From contig JAQFVV010000204.1 of NCBI GenBank assembly GCA_028023455.1, forward strand, positions 1,449,501 to 1,513,500: DNA of 64,000 nucleotides, given 5' to 3'. The notes beneath the pieces are model-generated. The model worked only from the letters and a program-made list of their open reading frames with translations, was not told where the DNA came from and did not search any database. Made by a program: the position numbers and the translations under genes. Below, piece after piece: positions 27,157 through 39,541 of the stretch. Origin of the DNA: Epiperipatus broadwayi (lineage: Eukaryota; Onychophora; Udeonychophora; Euonychophora; Peripatidae). Numbering within the stretch: the first letter of the stretch is position 1; each line of letters opens with the position of its first letter.

Positions 27157-27337
27157 TGATAAAAGGCTGATAGGTCTGTAATTTCTAATATCTTCTTTAT
27201 CTTTTTTAAATATTAATATTATTACTGCATTCTTCCAATCATCCGGTACATCTTTATCATTTAGACATTTAGTATATAACTTTGCTAAAAAAATTTCTGT
27301 TTCTTCACCTGCTTCTTTTAATATATCAATTATAATT
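27153..27337 (-). pseudogene. RTE-type LINE, inverted 5' segment of reverse transcriptase
   Basis: Read on the minus strand, this short piece encodes the N-terminal part of an RTE-family RT: an ILKEAGEET-like helix, then AKLYTKCLND, VPDDWKNAVIILIFKKDK, and NYRPISLLSVL at the outer end next to the AT run. These match the usual RTE order (W+.A.I..IFKKGD...NYRPISLLS). It is joined head to head to the plus-strand remainder at about 27337. Roughly the next 90-100 residues of the RT are missing between the two parts. The arrangement, with the 5' piece inverted, its internal break on the outside and a small deletion, is that of a twin-primed (5'-inverted) insertion. Confidence 0.75.
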
Positions 27338-28323
27338 CATCATTACATTGTCATATTTTAAAGAATATTTATAAAAATGCAACAGCAACAATTAGATTAC
27401 ATAATGACACTGGGAAAGTCAACATTGAGAAAGGTGTAAGATAAGGTGACTCCATATCTCCAAAACTTTTTACAACAGTGCTGCATGAAGTATTTTGTGG
27501 ATTAAAATGGGAAACTAAAGGAGTGAAAGTAAATGGTGATTATTTAAGTCATTTAGATTTTGCAGATGATGTAGTTGTTTTTGCAAATAATGCTTCAGAT
27601 CTGCAGGAAATATTGCAGGAGTTATCAGATGAAAGTAGGAAAGTAGGACTAAAAATAAATGTTAAAAGGCTAAAGTAATGTTTAATCGATTTGCTCAAAA
27701 TATGAAAATAAAGATTGATTATGTTGAATTAGAAGAAGTTAACAGTTACAAATACCTTGGTCATATTATTAATACAGATGGAAACATAATGGAGGAAATT
27801 AATCATAGAGTTAAACTTGGTTGGAGTGCTTTTGGTAGAAATAACTTGATACTAAAAGGAAATATGCCTATGTGTTTGAAAAGGAAGGTTTTTAATAAAT
27901 GTGTTTTACCAGTTCTTATTTATGGATCTGAGACTTAGACACTTAATAGAAGAGTAATTCAGAGACTTTAGACCACTCAAAGAAGTATGAAGAGATGTAT
28001 GTTGGGAGTAACAAGAAGAGATCGTAAACACAATGTATGGGTAAGAGAACAAACAGGTGTTACTGACCTCATTGAAAAAATTAAAAGATTGAAGTGGAGT
28101 TGGGCTGGAGATATTGTTAGAAGAGATGATAATAGATGGACAATTGAAATTTTAAACTGGATTCCAAGAGATTGTAAAAGACCCAGAAAAAGACCACATG
28201 TGAGATGGATGGATGAAATAAGGAAGTGTGCAGGGGTGATGTGGAGAAGAGAAGCTAAAGATCGGAGAAGATGGATTAAGCTTGGTGAGACCTTTATCCT
28301 GCAGTGGATTGATAATGTTTGAT
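27338..28323 (+). pseudogene. RTE-type LINE reverse transcriptase, 3' part
   Basis: In order, the plus strand reads IYKNATATI, EKGVR-stop-GDSISPKLF (the usual GVRQGD with Gln now TAA), then 27478-27678 with HLDFADDVVVF holding the catalytic ADD. Next comes 27678-27938 with YKYLGHII and LGWSAFGRNN and KRKVFNKCVLPVLIYGSET. Finally 27987-28322 holds MLGVTRRDRK, REQTGV, LKWSWAGDI, DDNRW and KRPRKRPHVRWMDEI. This is the complete RTE C-terminal signature. At least three stops or frame changes show it is inactive. The enzyme would copy the element's RNA at a nicked target. The reading frame ends in TGA inside the terminal hairpin at 28317-28362, close to the expected 3' end. Confidence 0.85.
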
Positions 28324-28362
28324 AATGATATATATATATATATATATATATCATTATCAAAC
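28317..28362. repeat. Perfect 46-bp palindrome at the RTE 3' end
   Basis: The arms GTTTGATAATGA and TCATTATCAAAC flank a pure AT run. It overlaps the RTE stop codon. A further AT-rich run (28363-28400) follows. Same architecture as the hairpin at 6099-6150. Confidence 0.85.
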
Positions 28363-31300
28363 ATATATATATGTACTATATATATATATATATATATATA
28401 AAAGTGCTTTGAGTACATACTTTGTACCAACCATAATAAAAGCTAAAGAAGATGGTATTGATATTTCTCCACAAATTATACGATTATTTCAAATTATTTA
28501 GCTGCCATTATACAAGGGATTTAAAAGCAAATTTCAGAATTTAAGAAATATTAAGAACTGTCTGATGCTTGTAGAAAATTTCTTGCATGTAAAAACAATA
28601 ATTATGATGCAGCTAGGTGCAATGGAATATGATTCTGCAAAGCTATTTGACAAATTCGTAGCAATCAAAAATAATATCAAAATGATATGAATCTTGAGAT
28701 TATTTTTTTAAAAAAGACGGAGAGGATATATGGAAAATTTTTAAAATTTGCACCTAAAAAAATACACTAATTTACAAAAGTGTAAGCAAAAGTTGCTCAC
28801 CATTCAATTTTTTTTCCAGTATTAATTCAAAGACATTATATTGTGTCAAAGATATGTAATTGCACCATAAAATGGTTCTAGCTATGTAAAGCGTTTTTAA
28901 CATTACATTGATTAAATACAATTAAACTGCAATTGCTTAAAGTAAGAACTTTTGAAGTTAAAATATTGTAATGAAAGTTGTTTTTTTGGTTAGTGTTTAT
29001 TTTTTCTGGAATGTTTTGAGTGACTTAACAGTAAACAAAAATATTCTAAATATGCTTAGTAAATTTTATAAAGCTTATTTGTTAACATTTATTTGTTTAA
29101 TTTTTATATAAAAACAATTTAAATCACACCACTACAGTCAATGCGTAAAATAAAGTAATAGAATATCAATAGTACATTGCTTTGATAACAGATTGGTTTA
29201 TTTTAAGCATTAGCTGTGATGATGTCATGTAAATATGATGACCAATTAGTTATGTATACTTGTGATTTATGTATTTAAAAACCAATTTGTATATATTATA
29301 AAAATAAATGAATAGCTGACAAGAAATGTAGACATTTTTTGTTACTTTGGAAGTTCATTACTGTGTTAGACATTATAATCAGTGTTGTCTCTCTCTATAT
29401 TGAATGGTCAGAGAAAATCACTCTGATCACTTTCTTTAGATCTCGATTTTGATTCAGGCTGCACTTCCACTACAACAGCAGACTGGCCCTTCAAGCAGAG
29501 AAGATATAATATCACAGATAGATGAAACATTCATGGTATCTATAACCAGACTAAGGCTGTACAAGGTATAATCTACGATCCCATTTCCAGGCTATAGCAC
29601 TTCTCAACTGCTAGATTTAAACACCTGCCATCTGAAGCTCTTTATTTGTTTTGAGGATTAACCTCAGGTGCCAGCTAACCACAATTTATATAGTCAGAAT
29701 GCCTGGATAACAGATTTACAATCCAGCACTTGATACATTCCAAGCTAGCTAGCTCCTTTTCTCAATTGTAGGGGATCTTTGGCCCCCTTGCCCAATATGT
29801 ATAGCTATTTAAAAATTAACTTACTAGTGATGTGGTTATAAGAGAGAGAATTGATTGGAGAACAATTGAGCAAACAAATATTTTATTTTACACATAGGCA
29901 TAATTATAATATGGTATAATAAAAAAGTATATACACACACCTATTTCTAATACAATATAATAAGAATTTATAAATGCAATATTAAAGATTACATGACAGT
30001 AACTATTAGAGTCTATTAATGTTCTTTCATTCACTTATATGTGCAATTCTTTAGAATGGGAGAATAAGAATTATATTTACCTAGGATTTTGGATAGCATG
30101 TCACAATTTTATGGATACAGTTTTTTGTTTGTTTTTTTATTTGTTGATTACCAACTAATTTCCCTTTTCTTGCCATTGATAGTTTTGGCTTCTTATTGAT
30201 TTTCCAGTTTGCAATGAGGGAGAGAGAGATATTACTGATAGTTCACAGATCATGAGGTGGGCATGAGTTTAAGGTAGAGAACATCTGATGGTACTAAGGA
30301 CTGGAATTGAAGACTAGTCACACATTAGTTGTTATTTAGCACTGCATACTACTAAGTTGGCCTTCAGTGAAGATAGTTTGATGCACATACATCATGGAAA
30401 TGTGAATAGCTTTTTGCCATCTTCTCTTCTTTAAAATTTTTAATAGTACAGCAGTGTTGAAGAATAATTTTACTGCATCTGAAACAATCTGACTAGGAAT
30501 AGTAATGATAATGATTTATCATCTCTTGGTCCTTTTATGTGTTTCTTTCTCATTGTTTCTCTTTATTGTTCTTTGATCTAGTTTAAATAATTTTACATTT
30601 TCTTAATTAATTATTGCATTCCATCTTAATCTAATATATTGTTTAGATTAATTTAATATTTCAATAAGATAGTATCCATTTCTTTTCTTTTGTTTTTTTA
30701 ATTAGTTCAAATGGGAGTTATTTTTTTCTTTTTATTAGCCAAGTAATCTTTAATGAACTGTAAATTCTAAAAGTTTTTTTTTTACAAATTATATTTTTAG
30801 TTTAATTTCATTTTTATATTAATTCATTATTTTCTTTTTTTTTTCAATTTGCAAAAAGGAAAGCTAGTTTTAACTTTTACTTAGAATTATTCCCACCTAC
30901 TCACTCTTTAATACTAAATTTCTTTTATTTAAAAAAAAAAATACACAATACTTTCATGTATGCAACTTTGCATTTCTTAGAAGAAGGAAAAATCTTTAGA
31001 AATATATTATAATTTCTATTTTATTATCCTCCTGTTCTCTTTTCTTTTTGAATCAATTTGATCATTTATATATGTGTGTTTTAACCAATATATTCATTGG
31101 TTGTACTATATATATAGTGCAGATCAACTAATACACTATTTGCTCTTGTTTATTGTTTTTTATTTGTTTATCTTCAAAACTGTTGTCTCTCAAAGTCTTT
31201 TTTTATTATTATTTTTAAAAATAACTGTAAAAATGAATTGGAATTACTGAATGTATATTTTTTGTTAAATATTTTATTTATTTTATTTAATTGAAAACCA

Positions 31301-32058
31301 AAACATATGTTTAAAAAGCTCACTTCATTATTTGTGTTACTTTTGGATTTAATTTAATTAAATAAGTGCTTGCATGAGTTAAAAATTAACTTCTAAAATT
31401 ACTAACGTTTTTGCTCCTTTAAATAAAATGTTGAAGTTAACATGCCTAAATGATTAAAATAATATTTTGCTTATTAGTATTAATTTCAAAAGCACAAAAA
31501 TATAATATTTATTAATGGTTTTAATTTTTAAAATGTAATAAATTCATGTAATGTGTATATGCATGTGTTTTGCTAAAAACAGAATTAGATAAAAAGAAAA
31601 TGCAGTAGGATATTATGATCAAAAAAGAATGATTGAACATTATTGGTATTAGTCTGATTAATACTTGTTCCACCTGCTCTATAATTTATTCTAGTGTAGT
31701 CCTTGAAAAAATATTTATACCTTTAAAATCTCTGATAATATCTTTGTCTCATATTTTTTCAACAACCCACTTAGTATAAGGTATGAGTGTGTGAATGTTT
31801 TATTAGATAATTAGATGTTGCTAAGACTAAGTCAATTAGACTTAGATAATCTATATGATTAGCATTTTTTTAAAAATAAACAATGACATGATGTGGTTCA
31901 TTAGGCTGTCAAAGATACTTTCATTATTATGAAGCTGGAACTCATTACAAAAGTCTTTTTCTATAAATGGAATTATTTTATAATGTGATTTCAAAATAAG
32001 ACCATTTCAAATTTTCAATTTGTGTTTCAAAAGAGAGGACAAGTGCAATTTGATCAAG
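28363..32058. other. AT-rich DNA with one less AT-rich island
   Basis: No gene is supported. The 29395-29770 stretch is visibly less AT-rich. On its minus strand, near 29720-29750, is a tRNA-Tyr-like anticodon region (GGATTGTAAATC), which would fit a tRNA-derived SINE, but no A or B box pair is clear. The 30150-30430 stretch is also more mixed in composition without a readable motif. Confidence 0.35.
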
Positions 32059-32060
32059 TA

Positions 32061-33117
32061 CAGAAATCTCTTGATTAGTATGGTTAATGACTCGTCCATT
32101 TATACTGCATATATTAAAACCACACTAATCAAACTTAAAAATCTATAAAAACAATTATAATGAATCCTGGAAAAAAAATGTAAAAAAAAATTATTTATTT
32201 GCTCAATATATATATATTGAAATACACAATTAATGAATTATTAATTGATTTATATAAAAAAAAAATAGATTTAAATTTAATTTTTTAGAAGAAAAAATCT
32301 AATGTCTGTCGGTGGGTCGTAGCTTTTTTCTTTTCAACCATAATTTTGGGATAACAATCAATTTGTTTATCTAACACTGGCTGTATTTTCCTCTGTTAAT
32401 TAAACATTTCTTATGCCAGATCAATTTTTAAAATTTTTAGCCAGCCTTTACTGGCTGAAAATTTTGGAAGTATCGCCATGATGTTTTTCTTTTTTCAATA
32501 AAGAAAAAAGCTTAAAGCTTTAATCCTGATGTTATTTCCATCAATATAAATGCATTTCTGATTACAATCTTTCAATCATATGAAAAGATAATCTTCCATT
32601 TCCCTCATCAACAGACTTCTGTTTCTAGTGCATTGCATACTTACTGATGCAGATGTCATGTTACCTTTTTCCTGGTACTCACTTGTTTTGCTCAAATATG
32701 CATGTATTGTTGTCATTAGCTTTGCTTTCAGCATTATGAAATTGTTTAATAATATCAAATTTAGAATCCAAAATAATGAGTTTTCATTTAGTCCTCTTTT
32801 GTATCTCCATGGATATGAAGGGTGATTTAAAAAGAAGAAAACAATAGGAAAAAACTTTTTGATGAGAGTAAGCAATAAGCATGCTGCATGTCTAGGCTTT
32901 ATGCGAGTAGCCATGGTACCCTCAACTATCAAGTGAGTCTCACACCTCTGGTAGATGCATATGGCACCTCTCATGAGTTTCCAATTAATTATACCTTTAA
33001 TCATTTGCTGCTCAAAATAAAAAGCATGCAAATCAAATTTCATACCACATAGTTAAAGGGATGGTCTCAAAAAAATTTTGTGCATTAATTAAAACCACTC
33101 TAATCAAGGGATTCCTG
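32061..33117 (-). mobile_element. Tigger/pogo-like DNA transposon relic
   Basis: The ends are CAGAAATCTCTTGATTAG on the left (32061) and the complement of CAGGAATCCCTTGATTAG on the right (ending 33117), each flanked by TA. CAG-start inverted repeats with a TA target duplication are typical of the pogo/Tigger branch of Tc1-mariner. The interior encodes a broken Tigger-type transposase on the minus strand. At about 1.06 kb it is roughly half the usual length, and the catalytic DDE part is missing, so it is an internally deleted or decayed copy. Confidence 0.75.
32330..32670 (-). pseudogene. Tigger-type transposase DNA-binding part (decayed)
   Basis: On the minus strand the order is: a Ser/Thr/Arg-rich stretch, RSLLMREMEDYLFI-stop-LKDCNQK, then NNIRIKALSFF, then FSASKGWLKILKIDLA. 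This fits the second CENP-B-like helix-turn-helix of Tigger/jerky/TIGD transposases, in which a ++x..W+.DQ..+..P+S....+EKA.SL block precedes (F)xASxGWL.+FK.R. Several stops interrupt it. No NADET-type catalytic motif follows before the left end. The 155-residue reading frame at 32576-33043 covers the upstream part and is only partly in the coding frame. Such proteins cut and paste the transposon, and this one cannot. Confidence 0.7.
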
Positions 33118-36100
33118 TACTGACCTATATGCTATATTTATTGTTGTTCATAGTTTTTTTCAAAAGTCATTATTAAAAATTAGATCTCAAATTTATTAAT
33201 TCCTTTTTGTGGGTGCACTTTTCACAACTATAATGAATGATAAAATACTTCTGACTTTTGTTTTTAAAGGTGTGGCCATATCTTTAAAACGTTTTTATAG
33301 ACTTCTCATAAAACTTTGTTCAGTGTTAGACTGATACAAATATATTGAATTTTGTATGCCTTCTTGTTAATAAGTGAACCAAGAAGAATATACTGTAACT
33401 GTACAATATGCTTTTTTTTATTTTTGAAGTCAACTATTATTATATTTTTCACCTTCTTCATGCATAATGTCATTATTTCTAACTTCTCATGAATTTTTCC
33501 AATAAATGAAGCTTTTTTGATTTAATTATAGATATGATGTTATTATAATATCTATATTTTGAAGCTTTTTTACTAATTCTTTGACTCATTTATTTTGGTT
33601 ATTTCATTATATATTGAGTTTATGAAATGAATAGGCGTGAAAACAATTTTCAGCTCTTTCAAATTCTCTTCCAGGTTGAAATCATATATTTAATACATTC
33701 TATTTTATTCTATGTATTCTGTATTAGTATAAAACTTATCCATAAGAACAATGAAATATTCTGATGGATTCATTTTAAGGAGAAAAACACATTCTTATAA
33801 GCAGTATAGTTTATATAGAATGCATTGTGGCATTTCTAACATATTCCACACTGCACATTGATGGGTATGCGGTTTTTGCCTATTCAGAGGATGGTCCACA
33901 AAAATGTATTTGATTTGTTAAACTTTTTAATATAAACTTGTATGAAACTTTTTAATATAAATATTTTATATAAGCTGAGTAATGACTATATACTCTTACT
34001 GGCATGTAATATGAGATAGTGTAGCTGTGACATTAATTTTTTTATAAACATTATAAATTGATTTTCTTCAAAATGCTTCCAGATTAACTGGCATAATTTT
34101 ATTACACTATCTGATGAAATATATTTACAAGAGTGTATATGTTAAAAAAGAGATAGATTACATGAATGACCTTTTTTGATAATATGCAACATTTTTCTCT
34201 TTAATTTGTATGTTTATACTTCTACATTTTGCAATAATTTTATTGTAAGTTTTTTAATGTTAGTATTTGCTCTTATGATTTATATATTGCTTTAGTTAGA
34301 TGAATCAAAACATATTAATTTATTTAATAAGAAGAATTGGTGCAATATTTTTATATAATTGTTTTTGTGTAAATTCACACATATTAAAATTCTTATCTTA
34401 TTTAAAATATACGTCAGTGATCTTTGACTGAGGACATTACTTTGACTTCAAAAGAAATTCTTTATAGAGACAGAAAACTTTATTAATAAGAACATATAAT
34501 GCTTGGAAATTTATTTCAAAGATTGGAATTTTGTTCCTAATTTAACATAAACAGTATTTTTAATTTTTTATATGAACAACACAAAAACAACTTGTAATCC
34601 AAATATAACCTTTTGAAACAACCCTATACTTTTTAAGAGTAGCATTTAGTTTCCTCATTCATCTAAATTTCGATTAAAATAATTGCTAGAAAAGACTTTC
34701 TTGCAAAACTGACTGGCATTATTTGAATGCAAGCATATTATATGGATGAACAGAGATTTTGTTTTGAAAAAAATCAATGAGAGATATTAATAGTACACTT
34801 AAGTCTATATCTATTCTTCTATATAGTTCTCCACCTGACAGAAGATAAATTATCTCACAGAAAATATATAAAAATTGTTAAGTAGATCAAATTTGTCAAC
34901 AAATCTACAAATAGTTTCAATAACTAAACTCACTTTAATTAAAACAAAATTTCTTTTTTGTAAGTTCAACCAATAATGTGCACTCAAAAATTACAGCATA
35001 AAAAAAAATACTTTTTATGAGGATCCAAAAAAATATATTTTTTTAGATCCAATAGTAAAGTCAGCTGGATTTGAGTTTCTTATACATTATTGGAGTCTCA
35101 TAAACAGATTTTAAAAAATCCATAGTTATAGCATTCATTAGCTTCAAAAATAAAATTTAATAATTACTCATCTATGTAAATGTGGACAATAAAAAAATCA
35201 TAAACAACATAGTTAATAACTATTGAATACATTGGCAAATTTGAAGACCTTAATAAAGCCAATAGTGATTATCTCTTACTTGAAATATCTACAATTTGAT
35301 TTATAATATTTTATTGACAATTAAGTTATCAATAAAAACCAAATTCTAAATAAATAAAATCCATATTATATATTAATATGTCAAGCATTTGAATTGAAAT
35401 TGTTGAAGATATGTCTGTTTTCAAATTGCTGTTTTTATGGGGAAAAGCATCAAAATATAATGTAAGTTTGATTCTAAAAAAAGATAATTTACACAAATTA
35501 AATTAAGATTGCAAAGTCAATATATTAATGATTATGCTAATTTTTTAATGCAGAAAATATTCTCCAAAACTTTCTGCACATTTTTAATGAACATCTGTAA
35601 ATTACTTGATTTATTAATTACAGTTCAAGACGTTTTTTGTATTTTATCAGTTGGTTATAAGTGAAAAAACCTTTTGCTTTAGAATGAAAATCACCTTAAA
35701 AATGCATGCTAGTTTAAATAACTTAATAGTTTTTTAAATACAAAATGGCTTCCATGTTGAAATCCATTATAGACTTCTATATTCTACTTAAAAAAATAGA
35801 GAGATTGTATTTCATTACAATGAAACTTTGATTTATTGTTTTTGATAGGGAATGGGAAAGCAAAATAAGATATAAAGGAAATATCCCCACAAAAAAAACG
35901 TGTTAAAAATTAGATGGATACAAATTAATAATTTTTATCACTATAGTACATATAAAAACATGTTGAAAAAATATTTATCATTAACTTTCATCAGACTTTA
36001 CTTTTTAATTCAAAATAGTTCAAGGTCAATAATATTTTTACATTAATTGTTACTTATGTGCACATAAAAACAGCTTTTATTTTTATCATTGCTTCATTAA

Positions 36101-37069
36101 TTTGAGAATAATTTGGAACAATGTCAGTTTAACAGTCTTTTTTCTTGCATATTTTATTCAATATAATCAATGCTTGTGCTGTAACATAAGGAAACATTAA
36201 CCAGAGTAAAATGCAATAAATAAGAGTATAGGTAAAAATTAGATTATGAGAACACAAAACAATTTCTAATAAATTAAACTTCAAAAGAGATATGCATAAC
36301 CATCTGAAATGAAAGTTGACTTTTTTCAACAGTATTGTCTTGATTTAGTCTAAGGAAAAGAATGGAGAATGGAGACTACTGTACATCATTTCAATTTTTT
36401 TTTAATTATCCATATGGAAAAATGTTCCATTAGAATTATATTAATTAATGATAACACATACTAAAATGACAATTCAAGAATTTATAAAGTTTAACAAATG
36501 AATGTTATATATACTGAGATAGTTCCAGGAATTAAAAGGACAAATATAATAAATGATAAAAAGAAGTAGAAAAAATAAAATGGGTCCACTGGTACAAAAA
36601 TATTTCACTATTTAGTAATATAACTACTTCAAATCTATTAATTATATGAGCAAAAATTATTTTTCCACATTCATTAAACAGATGTACATATAAATGTATT
36701 CCATATTAAGGGATAACAAACAAATAGTAGAAAACTTTATGGCTACTAATAACATTCTGTAAAGATATAATAAGATGCTAAGTATAATTGATATGTTTCT
36801 CAACTTGATAAATATTATGATATTGAGTGCATTTTTAAAAAATATTTTATTTGGAACTCAGTAGAATTTTCATAGGAAAAGTAAAAGATTATCTTAAAAA
36901 ACTCTTAAAGAAGTGGAATGTAGCAATATTTTAGTAAGCACTGTAGAATATTTTTTGACATTACAGAGAGCCTCTGAACTATTGTTGATACACACAAGAG
37001 ACAAAGAATTTTAGATATTTCATTGAAAGTATCTAGGAAACTAAGCTTAATATTTTGTTCAATAAAAAA
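33118..37069. other. AT-rich DNA, nothing recognised
   Basis: Nearly 4 kb read on both strands without a domain, tRNA, element end or clear repeat. The short 36129-36329 minus-strand reading frame has no motif. Confidence 0.5.
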
Positions 37070-37680
37070 TAAATTTCAAATTTCATTGAAATTTAAAAAA
37101 AAAAACATTTATAATTAACAACAAAAAAACTTAAAATAATATTAGATATTTCATTAATAATATTCACATACTTTGTGGATGCAAAAAATAAATTTCAAAT
37201 TTTATCAATAGTTAGTACTAATATTTATTGAAAATATGACAACAAAATATAAGATTAAGCTAATGTAAGAACATGACAGTTTAATACATGAAAAAATACG
37301 ACATTTAGGATTTAGCAATTTTTAAAATTGAAATTAATTTTACAATCAACAAATAAAACATTAAATACATGACAAAACTAATATATCAATGACTAAAAAT
37401 GTGGCAGTATAATAAATAAATAAAAGATATTTGGAAGTTAGCAAATATTAAATTTGAAATTACTTTTACAATTAAAAATTAAAAATAATTTTAAATTTTA
37501 TCAAAAATTAGTACATTTAATTACCAAACGTATGGCAACGGAATACATAATTAAACTAATGCTAGAATGACTGAAAACATTGCAGCATAATACATGAGGA
37601 AAAACCAGCTTTTAGTGTTTAGCAAATCTTAAAATTGAAATTAATTTTACAATGAACAAAAACTAATGTAAACTTGACAA
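37070..37680. repeat. Degenerate tandem repeat (roughly 130-170 bp units)
   Basis: A segment of the form 'gyagtwtaatacatga...tttag.a.tt..aaattgaaattaattttacaatmaacaaa' recurs near 37275, 37402 and 37584, with a weaker version near 37100. Spacing is irregular, as in an old minisatellite. Confidence 0.5.
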
Positions 37681-37769
37681 AAACATTGTGACAGATATAC
37701 AAGAAAAACACAACATGAAAATGAAAGCAATAGAAACAAATATAGGGTATTTTCTCAAACAAATATCTA

Positions 37770-39176
37770 ACTATTCACTCCCCCATCTATCTATCTTTGT
37801 ATCCATTTGTCTTTCTATGTATCTACTTATTTCTCCATCCATTACCTTTCTATCAACCTATCTATTTATCTCTTTATTCTTCTTTTTAACTAACTAATCA
37901 CACAAACATAAATTTACACATTCACCATCTATCTATTTGATATGTCCATCTGTCTATTTTTCTATTTATCAATCCATCTACTCATATAACTATATGTCTC
38001 TCTAACTATGTATGTATCCATTCATCTGCCTATTTATCCATTTAAATCATTCTATATATTTTACATACTGTATATGTACCTATGTGGCTATTTATTTATC
38101 CTTCCACTCATTTACCATCTATCTATCCATTCATCTAGCTACCTCTGCATCTGTCTATCTACTTAGTTGCTTCTCTATTTATTTGTTTATCAATCCAATC
38201 ATACCTTTATTTAATTAGCTATCCACCCATCTATCCATTGCTTTATTAACTTTCTATCTACCTACATGTATATTTTGTCTGTGTATATTTTGTCTATCTA
38301 TCTATCTACTCATCTGTCTATCAGCTAGTTATCTGTCTATCTGCCTATCTATCTACCTATTTATTCATTCAAATATCAATCTATTTACTCATATATCTAT
38401 TTATTAATCATAAAATGGATACATGAATAAATAGATAATTAATTAAAGAAATAAACCAAATAACAGATAGATGGATGGATAGATTGATAGGTGGCTAGGT
38501 TAATGGATATGTAAACAGATATAAAGGCAGATAATTAAATAGACAGATAGACAGGTGTGTAGATGCAATGGTAAAACAGTATACAAATAAATAGATGCAT
38601 ATAAAAATAAAATGGATGGATGGAAAAATAGATAAATCAGAAAGATTAAATATATGAAGGTATATAAATTAACAAATATTATCTCACTGGATAGATGAAC
38701 AAATAATTAAGTAAAATAGATAGATATATAGACTGACAGGCAAACAGATGGGTAGATAAACATAAATAAATAAATAAAATGGCAGACAAACAAATGAGTA
38801 GATACATATATAGATAGTGTAGGTAAATAGATAACAAATAGATGAATGAATGGGTAGGTAGATAGAGAGTTAAATAGATGAATGCTAAATAAGTTGATAG
38901 ATGGATAGATAGGCAAGCAAAGAAATAGATATATAGGTAAACACAGATGAATAGCTTGATAGATGCATAGATAAATGGATGATATGATTAACAGATTGTT
39001 AGATGATTGGGTGGGTAATACATATAGATAGACAAAAATATGATATAAAGACTATATAGATAACTAGGGAAATGGACAGATAGATGGATTGATAAATAGA
39101 AAAATTGACGATTGTATAGATTGATGGTTGAATAAATAGCTAAATAAATAAACAGACATACTGGTAGATAGATAGG
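37770..39176. repeat. Decayed TCTA/GATA tetranucleotide region with strand switch
   Basis: From about 37770 to 38405 the plus strand is dominated by TCTA/ATCT/CATC words. From about 38410 on it is dominated by TAGA/GATA/GATG words. Imperfections occur every few units. The region therefore reads as one old tetranucleotide array that changes strand once near 38405. Reading frames rich in Tyr, Leu, Ser and Ile here come from the repeat. Confidence 0.8.

Positions 39177-39541
<365 letters not shown>

Noticed and set aside
29640-29760. tRNA-Tyr-like anticodon region on the minus strand, as a SINE
   Set aside because: Only the anticodon arm resembles a tRNA. The box elements, tail and target duplication were not found.
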